Assembly (NCBI RefSeq): GCF_020080835.1
Contig: NC_058159.1
Coordinates: 14,013,101-14,077,100 of the forward strand
Source of the DNA: Cotesia glomerata
Lineage: Eukaryota > Arthropoda > Insecta > Hymenoptera > Braconidae
Direction of reading: 5' to 3'
Length of the DNA stretch: 64,000 nucleotides
Every line of letters begins with the position of its first letter. Position 1 is the first letter of the stretch. The notes beneath the pieces are model-generated. The model ran no database searches and was not told where the DNA came from. It saw only the letters and a program-made list of their open reading frames with translations. This document shows positions 61,230 through 64,000 of the stretch, piece after piece. Made by a program: the position numbers and the translations under genes.

Positions 61230-62100
61230 ATTCCACATTCGATGTAATCTCGTAATAGTTTGGCATTGCCTAATAATCTCGTAATAGTTCGGCATATCAT
61301 GGATTGCCTAATTAATACGAAATAATGGTAATCAAAGGCTTATAGAAGTTTGGTTCACCAAGCTCGGGCTTACGTTGGCAAACCTGTGGCAATACCTAAG
61401 TTTGGTATATCATGGATTGCCAAACTGTTATGAAATAACAGTAACCAAAGGCTTACCGAAGTTTGGTTCACTAAACTCGGGCTTACATAGGCAAATCTGT
61501 GAAAATGCCTAAGTTCGGTATATCATGGATTGCCAAACTGTTATGAAATAACAGTAACCAAAGGCTTACCGAAGTTTGGTTCACCAAGTTCGGGCTCACT
61601 TCGGAAAATCTGTAGCAATGCCTAAGTTCGGCATTTCATGGGTTACCAAACTGTTATGAAATAACGGTAACCAAAGGTTTACCGAAACTTGGCATACCAC
61701 GATCGAGCTTCTTTAGGCAAAACTGTGGAAATGCCTAAGTTCGGTATGTCATGGATTGCCAAACTGTTATGAAATAACGGCAACCAAAGAGGCTTACCAA
61801 AGTTCGATTCACTAAGCTCGGGCCCATTTAGGCAAACCTGTGGCAATGCCTAAGTTCGATATGTCAGGGATTGCCAAACTGGTATGAAATAACGATAACT
61901 AAAGGATTACCGAAGTTTGATTCTCCGAGCTCGGGCTCATTTAGGCAAAACTGTGGCAATGCCTAAGTTCGGTACGCCATGAATTGCCAAACTGATACGA
62001 GATAACGGTAACCGAAAGCTTACCGAACAGTAACTAAAAGTATTCTGAAGCTTGGTCTATCAAAATGAAACTTGACTAGGTAAGGCTGTGGCAAGTTCTC
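61230..62100. repeat. ~113-base satellite, about 7 units
   Basis: GCCTAAGTTCGGTAT recurs near 61393, 61507, 61620, 61732, 61849 and 61960, with GATTGCCAAACTGTTATGA and GGCTTACCGAAGTTTGG in each unit. Copies differ by 10-20 percent by eye. Confidence 0.85.
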
Positions 62101-62204
62101 ACTTAGGTATAATATCGGAATTCCTAGTTCGACCGTTGCAACGGTAACCGAATGTTTGCCGAAGTGTCGGGCTTATAAGTATCTTGAGGCAAGAGGTCGC
62201 TCAT

Positions 62205-62440
62205 CATCGGTGTAGGGTCGCGGTATGGTATAGGGCTCTCGTGCGTCGGGTACAGTGTTCGAGTCTCGCGTTCGACATGTAAAATTTTTAATAATTAATA
62301 ATTATTAATTATTATTATTCTTAAGGTGAGTGTGAGGTAAATTTAAGTATTGTGTGTGACCGATGTATCTAAATCCATCATCTCCTTCCCCCATGACCCA
62401 TAAAAACGACCAATCAAAAAAAAACTTCTTCATAGTAAGA
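62205..62440 (+). mobile_element. Possible tRNA-derived SINE
   Basis: A tRNA-like head (GGTATGGTATAGGGCTC, GTGTTCGAGTCTC) is followed by an AT-rich body and an A-rich end after CCAATC. No clear target duplication was found. Confidence 0.35.
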
Positions 62441-63230
62441 AAAACCCTAAGAAGCGAAAAAATGACCGAAAATATAAAAAAAATAATACTAAATAGAAAA
62501 AAAAAATTTTTTTATTTACTTAATATTTAAAAAATTTTATCCTAAAGTCGATACTTATACTTAAAATTCAAAAAATAAATTAAAAAAAATAAGCATTTAG
62601 TATTATTAATTTTTGCTTTACAATAAAAATAGCTAAAAACAAAGAAAGGATTCAATTTGGATTCTTCCGTGCGAATTTAGTTTCTGAATTGCTACCTAGG
62701 TAGGTAGCCAAATTCGGACCGAATAAGGCTTAGATAGTCACCAGCAAGTGTGGTTTCCAAACCACCGCCTAAGTCGGAAGCCAAATTAGACCCAAACTCG
62801 TGACTGCGTTACTTCCGGGACGTGGGCCAACTTTGGCTTCCTGGTTCGGCGCGAGCTTGGAATTCGGCATGCCTAATTTGAAACGAACCACCGCCGAACT
62901 TAAATTTCTGGTCGGGAAGTTGCTCAAACGCCGTCGTCATTCATCGGTTTCAAATTTTGCTTCGCTCTCGCCGTGGTCCTCCTCCAGATGTCACGCTGGT
63001 CGTTGCTGGCTCCGTGTAAATTCGCGGGTTCGTCTGATCGCTCAACTGATTTTTGCTCTCACTCTAACATACTCTCTACAATATTCACACTCATTCATGC
63101 ATATTTTTCAAATTCGGCGCGTTTTCTGTTATAAGCCTTACCTCGAGCTTCACACTCTGATCAGGAGGCCGCTTGGGGCGACACAGTCACGTCGAATATC
63201 CGCATTCCTTTAGTTGAGCCAAAATAATTA
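62441..63230. other. Mixed sequence with GC-rich block, no firm gene
   Basis: 62640-63210 has higher GC and words like GAAGCCAAATTAGACC that echo the satellite vocabulary. The 137-codon frame here has no domain features and is not called. Confidence 0.4.
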
Positions 63231-64000
63231 ATAATGATAAAGATAATTAAAATAAACAAATAGCCAAACGAGTCTTTTGACATGGGGAATTTTTCCCATG
63301 TCACAACATGTATAATGTTTTTTACCCGGGATACTGACTTACGCAATAATAGTATCAACCTTTTTTTTTTTTATTCATATGAACAAATAAAAGAAAAGTG
63401 AAATAATTCAAAACGAATAATTTATGTGAATTAGAAAAAAAGGCCATAACTCATTCATCGATTTCGTATTTTTTTTTTTTTTTTTTTTAGTGCCAATAAC
63501 TAAAAACAACCATACAAATATTTTTGTATCGGATCGTAAGTCAAAAAAATATTGAAAGATAGTAATTCCTTATCAGTTGAGTTTTTAAGAAACAGAACAA
63601 ATGCAAATTACCGATAGTTAGTTGCCGATTTATTAGATAATTTTTAACGGATTGGTGTCAGTATGTCCCTAATAATTTATTTTTTTCACATCCACTTTGA
63701 TTTTTTCCGTGACAATTTTGGACAATCAGCGATATAGAGAGACAGCATCAGGATTTGAAATTTCTTTAACAAAATTGTCAAGAATACTGGGACCAGTTCA
63801 TGTTAGGTGATTTTTGTATGCATATCTATAGATTTTTCAGGCTTACTGACATAAATAAATCTAAAAAAATACTACGCAATTCATTTTTAAATTCTTATTT
63901 GATATTCTTTTTAGCACTATTATTTCTAAAAAATAATCTAAAATAAAAAATATTTCGGAATGATAATATATTTTATTTTTTTACAAGTTCAGTGAACGAA
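63231..64000. other. AT-rich sequence, no gene
   Basis: Homopolymer-rich sequence; nothing recognised. Confidence 0.45.

Noticed and set aside
62800..63213. 137-codon plus-strand ORF in GC-rich block
   Set aside because: No domain or transmembrane pattern; composition follows local GC and repeat vocabulary.

Overview
This is a eukaryotic, very AT-rich window with two 100-base assembly gaps (17365-17464 and 39005-39104). I see no recognisable single-copy host gene. Almost everything that can be explained is transposable-element DNA in several nested layers. The mix (Helitrons with RepHel genes, a non-LTR retrotransposon, tRNA-derived SINEs, a Tigger/pogo-like transposon, an unassigned DDE-type transposon, and many palindromic MITEs ending in GGGTCATTCC, AGGGTGG, CAGGGTGTC or CACGGAAAAA) suggests an insect, most plausibly a parasitoid wasp or related hymenopteran. 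That is inference from composition and element style, not from a marker gene.

Layout. 0.5-5.2 kb: an element with about 1 kb inverted arms around a three-exon gene with two zinc-binding motifs. 5.2-6.7 kb: a tRNA-bearing palindromic repeat and older repeats. 6.7-12.3 kb: two defective Helitrons in opposite orientation. 13.1-15.9 kb: a palindromic DNA element with an insertion. 15.9-17.4 kb: a MITE and the end of another DNA element. 17.5-20 kb: a second element sharing termini with the first. 20.4-25.4 kb: nested fold-back elements, a Helitron 5' fragment and MITEs. 25.6-29.1 kb: an apparently complete transposon with a one-intron 750-residue transposase and almost identical 430-base inverted repeats. 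30.1-36 kb: a large fold-back split by a complete Tigger/pogo-like transposon. 36.3-39.1 kb: transposon and SINE remnants with a long (TAA)n tail. 39.1-43.8 kb: a LINE carrying a SINE in its ORF2. 43.8-49.5 kb: a full-length but mutated Helitron inserted in the same LINE. 49.5-52.2 kb: tandem repeats, a TA-flanked MITE and palindromic arrays. 53.2-55.8 kb: a region with higher GC and no ORF, holding two arrays of hairpins whose stems covary while their loops stay constant. 56.3-59.2 kb: a MITE and a probable solo LTR inserted in the tRNA-bearing repeat. 59.2-64 kb: GC-punctuated tandem repeats, a roughly 113-base satellite and a possible SINE.

How parts work together. The two intact transposases (25.6 and 30.7 kb) could in principle mobilise elements with matching ends; several gene-less palindromes in the window have related terminal or subterminal motifs. 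The Helitron copies show a conserved spliced intron. Nested insertions leave usable empty sites, which fix several target-site duplications. The most unusual signal not explained by transposon anatomy is the pair of covarying hairpin arrays at 54.3-54.6 and 55.2-55.5 kb, which looks like a structured RNA, possibly the leader of an unrecognised retroelement or a long noncoding RNA.
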